Assembly: GCF_019656075.1 (NCBI RefSeq)
Contig: NZ_BPKZ01000005.1
Span: 59,727 to 123,726 of the forward strand
DNA length: 64,000 bases
Reading direction: 5' to 3'
DNA from: Leuconostoc palmae
GTDB taxonomy: Bacteria; Bacillota; Bacilli; Lactobacillales; Lactobacillaceae
Positions 63,683-64,000 of the stretch are shown piece after piece. The position numbers were made by a program, and so were the translations under genes. Positions within the stretch are counted from its first letter, which is position 1, and every line of letters begins with the position of its first letter. The notes under the pieces were generated by a model. That model made no database searches and was not told the origin of the DNA. It worked only from the letters and a program-made list of their open reading frames with translations.

Positions 63683-64000
63683 TGCTCTTATACTAAAAAA
63701 ATGGACTATTTTTATTCAGTCCGTGAAATGAAAGTATAGAAGTATTTTTATGTCAATTCGTTATTCGCAAGATTTCAAAGATTCATTGGTTAAACTTCAC
63801 CAAGAAGGCCGTTCACTCAAATCATTAGCAGAAGAATTTGGACCATCAAAAGATTCTATTGCTATTTGGGTTAAACAAGCTACCCCAATCATGATCAAGG
63901 GTCAGGAAAAGACTTTAAAAGACGTCAAGCAACTAGAGAAGCGCCTCGCTATTTTGGAGGAAGAAAACGAAATTTTATCACGCATAGCCTGACAGGCATT
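63683..64000 (+). mobile_element. Second IS3-family copy, runs off the window
   Basis: Same left end as the relic at 62018 (TGCTCTTATAC..TGGACTATTTTTATTCAGT) and the same orientation. Differs from it at few positions up to the orfA end. Right part is outside the window. Confidence 0.85.
63750..63992 (+). CDS. IS3-family transposase OrfA
   Basis: 80 residues, undeleted version: helix-turn-helix (about 22-45), then GQEKTLKDVKQLEKRLAI and leucine-zipper LEEENEIL. The DNA-binding subunit; the catalytic OrfAB would need a frameshift near the end, beyond the window. The ribosome site reads AGAAG here versus AGGAG in the relic, so initiation may be weaker. Confidence 0.85.
   Translation: MSIRYSQDFKDSLVKLHQEGRSLKSLAEEFGPSKDSIAIWVKQATPIMIKGQEKTLKDVKQLEKRLAILEEENEILSRIA

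Overview
The window looks like chromosomal DNA of a lactic acid bacterium of the Leuconostoc group. It is AT-rich and Gram-positive in gene order: tlyA-argR-recN, ylbG-rsmD-coaD-ylbL, tig-clpX-engB, priA-fmt-rsmB-prpC-pknB-rsgA-rpe-thiN, and mraZ to divIVA followed by a T-box-controlled ileS. Protein sequences resemble Leuconostoc/Weissella homologues, but the species cannot be fixed from sequence alone. Most of the first 53 kb is core housekeeping DNA; accessory and decaying material lies in the last 10 kb. LAYOUT: 1-4.3 kb holds rRNA methylation, arginine repression, DNA repair and a convergent purine permease behind a PurBox pair. 4.6-10 kb holds phosphoglycerate mutase, an M42 aminopeptidase, FtsW and the ylbG-rsmD-coaD-ylbL block. 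10-19.2 kb is a NAD salvage neighbourhood (nadE, pncB, nnrD, nadR) mixed with tsaE, exonucleases, pepV and an unlisted 52-residue membrane protein. 19.7-34 kb holds protein folding and turnover, replication restart, translation-initiation formylation, the PP2C/PASTA-kinase pair, ribosome GTPase, rpe, thiN, trxA and rpmB. 33.7-36.5 kb holds asp23-like, fakA-like and two small membrane genes. 36.6-53 kb is the division and cell-wall cluster and ileS. 53.1-57.2 kb holds an ECF S component, tRNA-Arg(CCU), and two genes each behind a ribosome-mediated attenuator: an Ile-rich leader before a 2-keto-4-pentenoate hydratase-like gene and a Leu-rich leader before a PTS_EIIC_2-type membrane protein, with upp between them. 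57.2-64 kb contains a decayed yjdF (DUF2992) with its leader, a LURP1-like gene, ung, pta, an ABC exporter broken by a frameshift and truncated by an IS3-family relic, yagU, a folded RNA candidate, and a gene broken by a frameshift at seven A residues and by a second IS copy. MAIN OBSERVATIONS: (1) the two attenuators share the same five-segment logic and appear to put a hydratase and a transporter under isoleucine and leucine control. (2) Three genes at the start of transcription units (tsaE, priA, rsgA) have an extended -10 box placed so that the A of ATG should be the transcription start, i.e. leaderless mRNAs. (3) Several genes with no Shine-Dalgarno sequence (rsmD, asp23-like, upp) are preceded by a tiny ORF whose stop abuts the gene's start, suggesting obligatory translational coupling. 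(4) The right end records recent decay: yjdF, the ABC exporter, IS deletion derivatives and an interrupted gene behind a structured leader.
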